A DNA stretch of 64,000 nucleotides from Jeongeupia wiesaeckerbachi (lineage in GTDB: Bacteria > Pseudomonadota > Gammaproteobacteria > Burkholderiales > Chitinibacteraceae): contig NZ_CP136946.1 in NCBI RefSeq assembly GCF_050916355.1, forward strand, positions 3,472,001 to 3,536,000, given 5' to 3'. The first letter of the stretch is position 1; the number at the start of each line of letters is the position of its first letter. The position numbers and the translations under genes are program-made. The notes under the pieces are model-generated. The model searched no databases. It saw only the letters and a program-made list of their open reading frames with translations, and had not been told where the DNA came from. Positions 1-9,600 of this stretch are shown here, piece by piece.

Positions 1-74
1 CGGGAGCGATTGTAACCTGCACGGCTTACGCTGCGTCACTCCTCCGGTATTGATTGTCGGTGTTGTAATCACAC

Positions 75-103
75 TCGCCGCAAGCTGGCGCTTTCGGTAT
101 AAT
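75..103 (+). promoter_or_regulatory. Probable guaB promoter
   Basis: A perfect TATAAT hexamer lies at 98-103, about 30 bases before the guaB start. The hexamer 17 bases upstream (75-80) is a poor match to TTGACA, so this would be a -10-driven promoter. Inferred from sequence and position only. Confidence 0.5.
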
Positions 104-134
104 CTGCTTTTGCGTGCAAAGGATTTCGACCACC

Positions 135-1604
135 ATGCGCATCGTTCAGAAAGCTCTCACTTTCGACGACGTCCTCCTCGTCCCGGCCCACTCCACCGTG
201 ATGCCGCGCGATGTCAGTCTCTCGACCCAGCTCACCCGCAACATCCGCCTGAATCTGCCACTGCTGTCCGCCGCCATGGACACCGTGACCGAGTCGCGCC
301 TTGCCATTGCCATGGCACAGGAAGGTGGTATGGGTATCGTGCACAAGAACATGACGCCCAAAGCGCAGGCGTTCGAAGTTTCCAAGGTCAAGCGTTACGA
401 ATCGGGCATCGTCAAAGACCCGGTCACCGTGCGCCCGGACATGCTGGTCCGCGACGTCCTCGCGCTGACCCGCCAACACAAGATTTCCGGCCTGCCGGTG
501 CTCGACGCACAGGGCCAGGTTGTCGGCATCGTCACCAACCGCGACATCCGTTTCGAATCGCGTCTGGACGTGCCGGTCAGCTCGATAATGACCCCGAAAG
601 AGCGACTGATCACCGTCAAGGAAGGCGCCAGCATCGACGAAGCGCGCAACCTGATGCACGAACACCGCCTTGAGCGCGTGCTGGTCGTCGACGACAGCTT
701 CAAACTCAAGGGCCTGATCACCGTCAAGGACATCATCAAGACCAGCGAACACCCGCTCGCCGCCAAGGACGAGCAGGGCCGCCTGCGTGTCGGCGCGGCC
801 GTCGGCGTCGGCGAAGGCACTGACGAGCGCGTTGCCTTGCTGGCCGAAGCCGGCGTCGACGTCATTGTCGTCGACACCGCCCACGGCCACAGCCAGGGCG
901 TGATCGACCGCGTACGCTGGGTCAAGCAGAATTTCCCGCACATCCAGGTCATCGGCGGCAACATCGCCACCGCCGCCGCCGCACTCGCACTGGTCGAAGC
1001 CGGCGCCGATGCGGTCAAGGTCGGTATCGGCCCGGGCTCGATCTGCACCACGCGTATCGTTGCCGGTGTCGGCGTCCCGCAAATTTCGGCCGTCGCCAAC
1101 GTTGCCGAAGCGCTCGCCAAGCACGGCGTGCCGCTGATCGCCGACGGCGGTATCCGCTTTTCGGGTGATATTGCCAAGGCCATCGCCGCCGGCGCCAACT
1201 GCGTGATGCTCGGCGGCCTGTTCGCCGGCACCGAAGAGGCACCGGGCGATGTCGAGCTGTACCAGGGCCGCAGCTACAAGAGCTACCGCGGCATGGGCTC
1301 GCTCGGCGCCATGGCCGGCAGCAACGGTTCGTCCGACCGTTACTTCCAGGACAACGTCAACAACGCCGACAAGCTGGTCCCGGAAGGCATCGAAGGCCGC
1401 GTCCCGTACAAGGGCCCGCTGACCGCGATCGTGCACCAGTTGATGGGCGGCCTGCGCTCGTCGATGGGCTACCTCGGTTGCGCGACGATTGACGACGTTC
1501 ACGCCAAGGCCGAATTCGTCGAAATCACCGCCTCGGGTATCCGTGAATCGCATGTGCACGATGTGCAGATCACCAAGGAAGCACCAAACTACCGGATGGA
1601 GTAA
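135..1604 (+). CDS. guaB: IMP dehydrogenase
   Basis: Inosine-5'-monophosphate dehydrogenase oxidises IMP to XMP with NAD+, the first committed step of GMP synthesis in the cytoplasm. The 489-residue protein has the usual length. It starts MRIVQKALTFDDVLLVPA. A CBS pair spans about residues 90-205 and the catalytic loop has the signature GIGPGSICTTR (Cys about 304). The C-terminal part contains the GGLFAGTEEAPG and YRGMGS elements. I chose ATG 135 over the in-frame ATG at 114 because family members begin at this residue and AAGGA precedes it. A strong hairpin terminator follows. guaA, which often follows guaB, is absent; the next gene is the siderophore receptor on the other strand. Confidence 0.97.
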   Translation: MRIVQKALTFDDVLLVPAHSTVMPRDVSLSTQLTRNIRLNLPLLSAAMDTVTESRLAIAMAQEGGMGIVHKNMTPKAQAFEVSKVKRYESGIVKDPVTVRPDMLVRDVLALTRQHKISGLPVLDAQGQVVGIVTNRDIRFESRLDVPVSSIMTPKERLITVKEGASIDEARNLMHEHRLERVLVVDDSFKLKGLITVKDIIKTSEHPLAAKDEQGRLRVGAAVGVGEGTDERVALLAEAGVDVIVVDTAHGHSQGVIDRVRWVKQNFPHIQVIGGNIATAAAALALVEAGADAVKVGIGPGSICTTRIVAGVGVPQISAVANVAEALAKHGVPLIADGGIRFSGDIAKAIAAGANCVMLGGLFAGTEEAPGDVELYQGRSYKSYRGMGSLGAMAGSNGSSDRYFQDNVNNADKLVPEGIEGRVPYKGPLTAIVHQLMGGLRSSMGYLGCATIDDVHAKAEFVEITASGIRESHVHDVQITKEAPNYRME

Positions 1605-1648
1605 GGATTACCGTCCGAGGCGTTCCAAGCGGCTCCGGAAAATCCGTC

Positions 1649-1684
1649 AAACCCCGCACCGTTACTCGGTTGCGGGGTTTTTTA
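1649..1684 (+). terminator. Intrinsic terminator of guaB
   Basis: Arms AACCCCGCA and TGCGGGGTT enclose a short loop and run into T6, 45 bases after the guaB stop. Confidence 0.9.
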
Positions 1685-1830
1685 ATGCCCCCGCACCGTC
1701 CGGGGGACACCAGCCCATCCAGCCCAAATGCCCCCTGTTTGTCAGTCCCCTGTTCTACGGGAAAAAGTAGGGGCAACCGACCAGCAATATCCGAAAGCAA
1801 AGTCCTATCGCCGTACCAGACGCTCAAACA

Positions 1831-1860
1831 TAAAAAAGACGGCGCCCTAGGCGCCGTCTA
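1831..1860 (-). terminator. Intrinsic terminator of the TonB receptor gene
   Basis: A near-perfect palindrome AGACGGCGCC / GGCGCCGTCT (about 1838-1859) is followed, on the minus strand, by a T6 run (A6 at 1832-1837). It lies 30 bases beyond the receptor stop codon. Confidence 0.88.
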
Positions 1861-1889
1861 CGTGCTTCGATGCAAGCGCATCGGCCGAC

Positions 1890-3992
1890 TTAGAAGTTCA
1901 CCTCGGCGCTCACACGGAAGGTCCGCGGTGCCCCCTGGGTCAAGGTGCCCCAGTCGCCGCTGCTCAACCAGTATTTCTCGTTGGTGAGGTTGTCGATGTT
2001 CGCACGGAGGGTCATTACCGCGCCGCCCAGCTTGGTCTCGTAACGGCCACCGAGATCGAACAACTGGTAGCTACCGAGCGTGTGGATATTGCTCGCTTCC
2101 AGTTGGCGATCGCTCACATAGCTCGCGCCGCCGGTCAGGATCAGGCCGGCCAGTACCGGGACCCGGTATTCGGCCTGCAGGCTGCTACTGAACTTCGGCG
2201 TACCTGCAGCTTGCTTGCCGTCCACGAGCGGGTCATCGCTCTCGTTGCGGCTCTTGATCGCGACCACGCTGCCGATCAGCGCCCAGTCGCGTCCCAGCTC
2301 GACGCGACCACCGAGGTCGAGACCGGTAAAGTTGAGCGAGCCATCCTGCGTGAAGTAGTTGTCCGCGTTGACGTACTCCAGTGCACGTTCCGTGCGGAAC
2401 ACCGCAGCCTCAACCGACCAGCCGAGACCCAGTTTCTTCAGCCCAAGCTCGTACTGCTTGCTCTTCTTCGGTGCGAAGGTCTGCCCGGCGTTTTCCTGCT
2501 CCACGTCGGCCGTGCCGCCCTTCTCCAGCCCTTCCACATAGCTGAGGTAGTAGGAAATCGACGGATCCGGCTTCCAGATCGCCGCCAGGGTTGGCGTTAC
2601 TGCGTTCTTTTCGTAGGTCGCATCCGGCGAGGTCTGGCGGAAGAAGTTCTGCCGCAGACCGATGATCGTGCTCCACTCCGGGCTCCACTGGATGGTGTCG
2701 CTCAGGAACACGCCCACGTTGCGGGTTTCCCAGATCGTGCCCATGTCTTTCATCAGCGGCAGATTCGGATCGGTGAATTCCTCGCGACCGGTGTAGAGGT
2801 TGCCGTTACCAAGCACTTCATCGAGCGCGGTGCCGGCGGTCCGCTTGACCTTCTGCAAGTCGGTACCGAAGGTCAGTTCGTGTTGGATCGAGCCGGTGCT
2901 CAGCTTGCCGTTGAACAGCAGGTTTGCCGAATCGCTCTTGTGTTCGCTGTACCACGAGTACAGGTCATCCGAGTAATTGCCCTCGGAATCTTCGACATAA
3001 AGGTAGCTGTCGTAGTTGGTACGCTTCATCAGCGCGGTCCGTGCGGCCACCCGCATGTTCCAGTTGTCGTTGATATCCCAGCGCACCTCGGTACCTACCG
3101 TCGAGAACGCGGTCTGATAGTAAGAGAAGTCCTGGGTCAGCAAGCGGTCGCCATCGATCGGCGACGGCATTGCGGCCTCGTCCGAGACCGCCATCATGAA
3201 GGCCGAGCCGTTCACCTTGCGCTTCTGATACAAGCCGTCGATGCTCCACGACAGGTTGTCCGTCAGCTTCACATCGAACGCACCCGATATCGAGTCACGT
3301 TTGATCGGCGTGTCCAGATAGGTATCACCGCCTTCATGCACCGCCGTCACGCGCACGCCGAAACGGTCGTCATCGCCGAAACGACGGCCCACATCGGCCG
3401 ACAACTGATATTGGGATTCGGTGCCATAGCCGACTTCGACCGCCGTCACCGGCGTCTGTGTCGCACGCTTAAGCCGGTAGTTCGCGGTGCCGCCCGGCGC
3501 GCTAAAGCCATACATGAAACCGGACAAGCCCTTGAGCAGCTCGATTTGCGAGAAGTGTTCGACCGGCAGATCGCTCATCCACATCGCCGTATTCAGACCG
3601 TCGATCTTGATGCCGTTCAACGGGTCGAGCTGCAGGCCGCGGATCGTCACGAGGGTGGTTTCACCCGCGACGTTGTTGCTGGCTGCCTGGATGGCCGCGT
3701 CGTATTTGAACGCATCGGCCAGGTTGGTGGCCTGCTGATCTGCGATGTAATCGTCCGTTGTGACGCTGATCGAAAACGGCGTATCGAGCAGCGCTTTCTT
3801 GCCCAGGGCGCCGGTACTGGCATCCGGCGCCACATAGCCGGACAAGATGCCGTTTCCACCACGATCAGCAGTAACGGTCACCGTGGAGAGTTCCGCTGGC
3901 TTCGCGGTCTCTGTCTCTGCAGCGAATGCGGGCAGTGCAAACGCTGCCGACACAGAAACGGCGATGGCTCGCCGGTGAAACTTGAACGACAT
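1890..3992 (-). CDS. TonB-dependent siderophore receptor (OrbA/FpvA type)
   Basis: Outer-membrane receptor that would import the ferric siderophore made by the neighbouring NRPS genes, using TonB energy. 700 residues. The signal peptide MSFKFHRRAIAVSVSAAFAL ends near PAFA/AE. A TonB-box-like TVTVTA follows, then the plug domain with VTIRGLQLDPLNGIKIDG and IELLKGLSGFMYG, then a beta barrel ending in the terminal aromatic Phe (VSAEVNF). I chose the start at 3992, not the upstream in-frame start, because it opens the signal peptide and is preceded by AAAGAGGG. A good Fur-box match lies 100 bases upstream. Its place at the downstream end of the siderophore genes matches OrbA in the ornibactin locus. 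The ligand is inferred from context. Confidence 0.93.
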   Translation of the reverse strand: MSFKFHRRAIAVSVSAAFALPAFAAETETAKPAELSTVTVTADRGGNGILSGYVAPDASTGALGKKALLDTPFSISVTTDDYIADQQATNLADAFKYDAAIQAASNNVAGETTLVTIRGLQLDPLNGIKIDGLNTAMWMSDLPVEHFSQIELLKGLSGFMYGFSAPGGTANYRLKRATQTPVTAVEVGYGTESQYQLSADVGRRFGDDDRFGVRVTAVHEGGDTYLDTPIKRDSISGAFDVKLTDNLSWSIDGLYQKRKVNGSAFMMAVSDEAAMPSPIDGDRLLTQDFSYYQTAFSTVGTEVRWDINDNWNMRVAARTALMKRTNYDSYLYVEDSEGNYSDDLYSWYSEHKSDSANLLFNGKLSTGSIQHELTFGTDLQKVKRTAGTALDEVLGNGNLYTGREEFTDPNLPLMKDMGTIWETRNVGVFLSDTIQWSPEWSTIIGLRQNFFRQTSPDATYEKNAVTPTLAAIWKPDPSISYYLSYVEGLEKGGTADVEQENAGQTFAPKKSKQYELGLKKLGLGWSVEAAVFRTERALEYVNADNYFTQDGSLNFTGLDLGGRVELGRDWALIGSVVAIKSRNESDDPLVDGKQAAGTPKFSSSLQAEYRVPVLAGLILTGGASYVSDRQLEASNIHTLGSYQLFDLGGRYETKLGGAVMTLRANIDNLTNEKYWLSSGDWGTLTQGAPRTFRVSAEVNF

Positions 3993-4088
3993 GATGCCCT
4001 CTTTTTTTGGCGTTAAATCTGGTCTGATGCAACGCAATCGCTGCCCCGATCGACCAAGCCGATCAGGATTACGATGCTAAATGAATAA

Positions 4089-4107
4089 GAAAATGCGAAT
4101 CATTACA
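4089..4107 (-). promoter_or_regulatory. Fur box upstream of the receptor gene
   Basis: GAAAATGCGAATCATTACA matches 14 of 19 positions of the consensus GATAATGATAATCATTATC by hand alignment. It lies about 100 bases before the receptor start. Confidence 0.72.
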
Positions 4108-4117
4108 TAAATTGAAT

Positions 4118-4136
4118 GCAAATGACTCTCATGCAA
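4118..4136 (-). promoter_or_regulatory. Second, weaker Fur-like site
   Basis: GCAAATGACTCTCATGCAA matches about 10 of 19 consensus positions. It sits 10 bases beyond the better box, as expected for tandem Fur binding, but the match alone is weak. Confidence 0.35.
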
Positions 4137-4145
4137 AGCAAAATG

Positions 4146-5462
4146 TCAGGCGGTCACTTGTTTCGCAACAGATGCAGCAGCTTCAGGTGCATTCAGCCGG
4201 TCAGCCAGCAAGGACTCGGCAATTTCCTCGGAACGGATCGAAAGCACCGACAGCAAGGTATCGCTCAGGCCGTGGCTGTCTTCGCAACATCCTTGCAGGT
4301 AGATGCCGGGCAGGAAGTTCGGCTGCGTACGCAGCCGGTAGTCGCGATCCACCTCGTAGCCAGCAATCCACGGCGAAAGGCTTTCCAGCAAACGTTTATG
4401 GTCGTCACGGCGATAGCCGGTAGCGAGCACGACGGCATCGAAGTCGTGATGTTCGACCTTGCCGTTCACGCGATCTCGCAAGGCCAGCTCGACCCCTGCA
4501 TCGCGCAAGGCAACGGCGCTGACTTCGCGGCTGCACAGCAACTGGTGCGTTTCAACGCCTTTGACGCGCTGCATATACATCAGCTGATAGATCGACTCGA
4601 TCAGATCGAGATCAACGACCGAATAGTTGGTGTTGCGGTAACGCTCCAGCATGCCGGCACGGCAGGCCTTGGGTTTCTGATAGATCAGGTCGGTGAACTG
4701 CGGATTGAAGATCTCGTTGACGAAGGGACTGTCGTCGGACGGCTTCAACGTCTCGCCGCGCGTGATCAGCGCCACCTCGACGCCGCGGCCGACCAGATCC
4801 ATGAATACCTCAGCGGCGCTTTGCCCACCGCCGACGACGGCGATGCGCCGCGGCGGCTTGTCGCTCGCCATCAGCTTGCCCAGCTGTTCGAGATAACACG
4901 ACGAGTGGATCACCCGCGCATCACGCACGCCTTCGAACGCTTCGGGCACGCTCGGCACACCGCCTACCCCCAGCACCAGCTTCCGGGTCAAACGGATTTC
5001 CTCGCTACCGTCGGCGCGGCGCGACAGCACTTTCAGCTTGGTCACCGTCTCGCCTTCTTTCACCGGCTCGACGCCGATCACCTCTTCGCCGTAGCGGCAG
5101 CGGTCGTCGAACTGCGCCGCAACCCAGCGCAGGTAGTCGTTGTACTCGACGCGCGCCGGGAAAAAGGTTTTCAGGTTGATGAATTCCTTCAGCCTGTCCT
5201 TCTCGTGCAGGTAATTGATGAAGGTAAAGCGGCTGGTGGGATTGCGCAGCGTCACCAAGTCCTTCAGAAAGGAAATCTGCATATCGCTGCCTTCGAGCAG
5301 CATGCTGCCGTGCCAGACGAACTCAGGCTTTTTCTCAATGAAGCAATAATCGACTCCCGCCTTATGAAAGCGGGCTTGTTCTTCCATGACCACGGCGATG
5401 GCCAGATTGGAAGGGCCGAAACCCACGCCGATAAAGTCGTGTTCGACAGCCGGAATACTCAT
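4146..5462 (-). CDS. L-ornithine N5-monooxygenase (PvdA/SidA/IucD family)
   Basis: Flavin-dependent N-hydroxylating monooxygenase that would make N5-hydroxyornithine, the hydroxamate precursor of the siderophore. 438 residues, close to PvdA. The FAD motif GVGFGPSNLA lies near residue 12, the NADPH motif VVGGGQSAAE near 215, and the ATGY motif (VLATGYRRDD) near 375. The start at 5462 is preceded by AAGAGG; the longer frame (to 5543) lacks homology-like sequence at its N-terminus. It lies about 105 bases after the acyltransferase gene and has its own sigma-type promoter. Ornithine rather than lysine is inferred from the NRPS context. Confidence 0.9.
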   Translation of the reverse strand: MSIPAVEHDFIGVGFGPSNLAIAVVMEEQARFHKAGVDYCFIEKKPEFVWHGSMLLEGSDMQISFLKDLVTLRNPTSRFTFINYLHEKDRLKEFINLKTFFPARVEYNDYLRWVAAQFDDRCRYGEEVIGVEPVKEGETVTKLKVLSRRADGSEEIRLTRKLVLGVGGVPSVPEAFEGVRDARVIHSSCYLEQLGKLMASDKPPRRIAVVGGGQSAAEVFMDLVGRGVEVALITRGETLKPSDDSPFVNEIFNPQFTDLIYQKPKACRAGMLERYRNTNYSVVDLDLIESIYQLMYMQRVKGVETHQLLCSREVSAVALRDAGVELALRDRVNGKVEHHDFDAVVLATGYRRDDHKRLLESLSPWIAGYEVDRDYRLRTQPNFLPGIYLQGCCEDSHGLSDTLLSVLSIRSEEIAESLLADRLNAPEAAASVAKQVTA

Positions 5463-5548
5463 GTTCAACCTCTTGCCGTATTGAGGAATGGGCGGACGCA
5501 AGCGGGCAATGACCGCGCAGCCGCAATTTCGCGATGGATACACACAGT

Positions 5549-5573
5549 GACGAATGACCGCCGCATTTATTTA
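5549..5573 (-). promoter_or_regulatory. ECF-sigma-type promoter for the ornithine hydroxylase gene
   Basis: Read on the minus strand, TAAA (5573-5570), exactly 17 bases, then CGTC (5552-5549). The same arrangement precedes the mbtH and NRPS units. The -35 element overlaps the last codons of the acyltransferase gene. It resembles PvdS/OrbS-type iron-starvation promoters as I recall them. Confidence 0.6.
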
Positions 5574-6640
5574 GCAGGAAACGGTGATGCCGTTCCCGTC
5601 AACCAGGTACCCGTTGCAAATACTTCGCGCTCCAGCGTCATCAACGCCGCGCGCTTGTGCGGAAAATCGAACTGTTTCCGGTATGCGAAACCGTAGCGTT
5701 GCAGGTAGCCGATCATGCGTTCGTTGTCGGCGCGCGGCTCGCACACCACCACTTGCGTGCGCACATCGTCGAGAAACAGGTAATGCAGCAAGGAAGGCAA
5801 CCAGGCTGCGACGATATGCGCACCGCGCACCGCGTCCTCGCCCACCAGCATGTGGATGCCGCGGTCGTAGTCGCCCACGTCGTAGAACGGCGCGATGCGG
5901 TCCTCCTTGGCCCAGTACGCCTCGAAGTAGGCGAACGGCTCGCCGTCCAGGCTGGCAATCAGCGGATGGTTGCGCGGATCGGCCAGTGCGCCGACGATGA
6001 AGGCCCGATGCTTGTCGAGGTCGCCGTCCTCTCCCCAGAACTTCGCCACGCGCGGATTGTTCATCCAGCGATGCAGGCGCTCCAGATCCAGCTCGGCATT
6101 CAGCGTGCGCAGCGAGAAGGTTTTGCCGAGCGCCGGGATGAAGCGCTGATAGACCGTGTCCTCATTGCGTGGCGGGCGCTGCGGATGGCGGCGGCCGTTG
6201 CTCAGCGTGTAGGCCAGTGGGTAAGCCGAGCTGGGTTCGCCGATCAGCCACAGGTCCGCTTGCTGCAGAAACAGCTCGCGCGAACAGATGGCGCTCGTAT
6301 CCTCGCCGCGCCTGCCGATGCCGCTTCGCAGCAGCGCAGCCAGCGCCTGCGGGGCCTCGGAAAAATCGACCGATAGCTGCTGAATCTGCAGATCGGCGGT
6401 AAAGACCAGATGCAGCGCGCCAAGCAATGCCCAGCGCAGCGGCCTGGCGTCCTGGTTCTCTAGTCTTTGCAATACGGCGACCAGCGCCTTTGGACTGCGT
6501 TCACGCAGCGCAAGGCGCAGCACCACATGCCCATCGAGGTTCACCTGCAACAGGTCGTCCTGCAAGGTGGCCTGAATGCGCGGGCCTTGCTTCGGTTCCA
6601 GCGTGAACGTTGTCGGCTGGGTCAACAGTGCTTCTTTCAT
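5567..6640 (-). CDS. Hydroxyornithine N-acyltransferase (AlcB/IucB-type GNAT; OrbK-like)
   Basis: Predicted to acylate N5-hydroxyornithine to give the hydroxamate. 357 residues. The N-terminal half is divergent; the GNAT/AlcB-type domain occupies about residues 175-345, with LHRWMNNPRVAKFWGEDG, YFEAYWAKEDRIAPFYDVGD and RMIGYLQRYGF, typical of siderophore acyltransferases. The gene opens inside the end of the preceding NRPS frame: the sequence TAATGGAGGTACGCATG holds the NRPS stop, an excellent ribosome-binding site (GGAGGT) and then the chosen ATG at 6640. The upstream ATG at 6652 is part of the site, so is unlikely to be the start. The acyl donor cannot be read from sequence. No PvdF-type formyltransferase is present, so this enzyme may serve every hydroxyornithine. 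Confidence 0.86.
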   Translation of the reverse strand: MKEALLTQPTTFTLEPKQGPRIQATLQDDLLQVNLDGHVVLRLALRERSPKALVAVLQRLENQDARPLRWALLGALHLVFTADLQIQQLSVDFSEAPQALAALLRSGIGRRGEDTSAICSRELFLQQADLWLIGEPSSAYPLAYTLSNGRRHPQRPPRNEDTVYQRFIPALGKTFSLRTLNAELDLERLHRWMNNPRVAKFWGEDGDLDKHRAFIVGALADPRNHPLIASLDGEPFAYFEAYWAKEDRIAPFYDVGDYDRGIHMLVGEDAVRGAHIVAAWLPSLLHYLFLDDVRTQVVVCEPRADNERMIGYLQRYGFAYRKQFDFPHKRAALMTLEREVFATGTWLTGTASPFPAK

Positions 6641-6651
6641 GCGTACCTCCA

Positions 6652-9600
6652 TTACACCAGCGCCGCTTGCGGCGTGATGACGATGCTTTGTAATGCGGAT
6701 GCCAGTTCGGCAATCGTTTGATGGGTAAACACCTGTGCCACGGTCAGCGCAATGCCTTGCTTGCGCGCCAGCGCCACCATGCGCAGGCTGGCCAGCGAAT
6801 CACCGCCGAGCGCGAAGAAATTGTCATGGACGCCGACGACGTCCAGGCCGAGCAAGTCGAGCCAGAGGCGCTGCAGCGCGGTTTCGAGCGTGCTGCGCGC
6901 CGGGTCGGCCGCAGATGTCCCGTAACCTGAGCAAACCTGACCGACTGTCACTTCGCAGGCCTGCCCGGCGCCGTCGAGCGGCGATATCAACTCGGCCAAT
7001 GGCTTTTCCGGTTCGGCCAGCAGGGTCGCCAATAGGCGCGGATAGTCGTCGCGCAAGGCATGCACGAACGCGGCGTCGATCAAGGCCGTCGCGTACGAGA
7101 AAGCGGCGGTAACGCGGCCATCGGCGTGCTCGACGACGTCGAACTCCAGATCGCAGACCACGGTGCGGCGCTCGATCGGCACATCGTCGACCTGCAGACC
7201 GGGAAGCGAGATCTGCTCGGGGCGATCCGGGCGCTGGAAGTTGTACAGCACCTGGAACAGCGGGTTATGCCGCACACGCCGTGCCGGGCGCAGTGCCGAC
7301 ACCAACTCGTGCAGCGGCAACGCCGGGTGAGCATGCGCGCCGAGTGCGGCCTGTTTGACCTCGCCCAGAAGCGCAGCAAAACCGAGCGCCGGATCGATCC
7401 GGCTGCGCAGCACCTGCGTATTGAGGAACAAGCCGACGACGCGCTCGGTCTCCAGACGGTGCCGGGTCGCGCTGAGTATGCCAACGCACTGGTCGGCAGC
7501 GCCGGTATGGCGATAGAGCGCGGCGTTGAGCGCCGCGTGCAGCACCATCGACAGCGTCGCGCCAAAGCGTTGCGCGCAGCTACGCGCCTGCGCCGCCAAC
7601 GCTGGCGCCAACACAAAACACAGTTGCTCGCCATCCGGACGGGCTTGCGCCGGCAGCTCTGGCACCGTCGGCAGCGGCAGCGTCGCCATGCCCTGCAGAT
7701 GCTGCAGCCAGTAGGCCAGCTCACGCTCGCGTGTCGCCGCGTCGACCGACGACTGCTGCCACACCGCATAGTCGGCATAGTCGATCGCCAATGCCGGCAG
7801 TGTCGGTTTTTCTCCGAGCAGCGCGGCGCGATACAACTCGGCCAAGTCGTCGAACAACACCCCCATCGACAGGCCGTCGGCCACGCTGTGGTGGACAGTC
7901 AACGGCAGAATCTGGTCGTCGTCGGCCAGACGGATCACGCCAACCCGCAGCAAGGGCCCGGCGGACAGATCGAATGGGCGCTCGTCTTCTTCCTCGGCCA
8001 GACGCAGCGCCTCTGCCTCGCGCGACGCTGGCGGCAGTGGAGAAAGATCGATTTCAGCGACGGTCAGCGGCGCCGGCTCATGAATCCATTGCTCGACCGA
8101 ACCGTCGTCCGCCGCGCGGAAAGTGGTACGCAGAGCGGCATGCCGCGCCAGCAAATGATCGACCGCCGTCTGCAACGCGACGCGATCCAGCCCGCCGCGG
8201 CAGCGCAAGCTACTGCTGATATTCCAGGCAGGATTGGCCGGGTCAAGTTGCGACAGGAACCACAGCCCTTGCTGGGCCGGTGTCAGCGGTACCGACGCCC
8301 CCGGTGCGCGACGCAGCAGCGGTCGCGCATCCGCCGAATCGCCCAGACCGGCCACGGCGACAGCAAATGCTTCGAGCACCGGCGCCTGGAACAGGGTCTT
8401 CAGCGGCACTGCGTGAGCTAGGCGCTGCTGGATGCGTGCTGTCACCTGCGTCGCGAGCAGCGAATGCCCGCCGAGCTCGAAGAAGTGGTCATCCCGACCC
8501 ACCCGGTCGAGTTTCAGCACCTCGGCCCAGATCGACGCCAGTTGGGTTTCCAGCTCGCCTTCGGGCGCGCGGTAAGGCTTGCCCTGCCATTCCGGCACCG
8601 GCAGCGCCTTGCGGTCGACCTTGCCGGCGCCGTTCACCGGCAAGGCGTCCAGCACCAGCCATTGGCTCGGCACCATGTAGTCGGGCAGTTGCTCGGCCAG
8701 TTGGGCCTTGATCGCGGCGAGGTCGAGGTCGGTGCCGTGCTGGGCGACGAGGTAGCCAACCAGCCGTTGGTGGGCATCCATGCCCTGCACCCACACCACC
8801 GCTTCGCGCACGCCGGGGGCGCGCAGCAGTTGGGCTTCGATCTCGCCCAGCTCGATGCGCAGGCCGCGTAGCTTGATCTGGTGGTCGGCACGGCCGAGGT
8901 AGTCGATGGCGCCGTCGGTCCGCCAGCGCGCCAGGTCGCCGGTGCGGTACAGCCGGCTGCCCGGGGCGCCGAACGGGTCGGGAATGAAGCGTTCGGCGCT
9001 CAGGCCGGCGCGAGCGTGGTAACCGCGGGCGACGCCGTCGCCGCCGAGGTAGAGTTCGCCGGTGACGCCGACCGGCAGCGGGTTGAGCGCGTCGTCGAGC
9101 ACGTGGGCGCTGCGCGCGCCGACGACGGTACCGATCGGCAGGTAGGCGCAGCCGGCCCAGCTGGCCGGGTCGGCGTCCGGGCCGGTGATCCACAGCATCG
9201 GCGAGATCACCGTTTCGGTCGGGCCATAGCCGTTGATCAGCGTGGTGGTCGGGAAGGCGCTGCGCACGGCGGCAAAGCCCTCGGCCGACAGCGCTTCGCC
9301 ACCGAAGGCGAGTACGCGCAGACGGGCCGGGGTGGCGCTGCTGCGCTGGGCTTCGGCCACCTGCACCAGATAGCTTGGCGGGAAGGCGGCGACGCTGACC
9401 TGATGCCGTGCCAGCCGGTTGATCATCTCGGCCGGGCTCCACAGCGCCGGATCGCTGATTAGGAGGCTGGCGCCCGCCATCAGCGGCATCAGCCAGTATT
9501 CGTGCGCCAGATCGAAGTTGATCGAGGCGAAGTGCAGTACTCGGTCGGCGTCGCTCAGCTGGTAGCGCTGTGCAATCGCGGCGCAGTGCCGCGCCAGCGG

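Noticed and set aside
69..1559. Long open frame (496 codons) opposite guaB
   Set aside because: It is the antisense mirror of a clear IMP dehydrogenase gene; such frames are common in GC-rich DNA and no family features are seen.
2082..4016. 644-codon open frame opposite the TonB receptor
   Set aside because: Antisense to a receptor with signal peptide, plug and barrel features; composition is rich in His, Arg and Gln as expected for a shadow frame.
4146..5543. Lysine N6-hydroxylase (IucD) for an aerobactin-type siderophore
   Set aside because: No IucA/IucC-type synthetases are present; the NRPS context favours ornithine.
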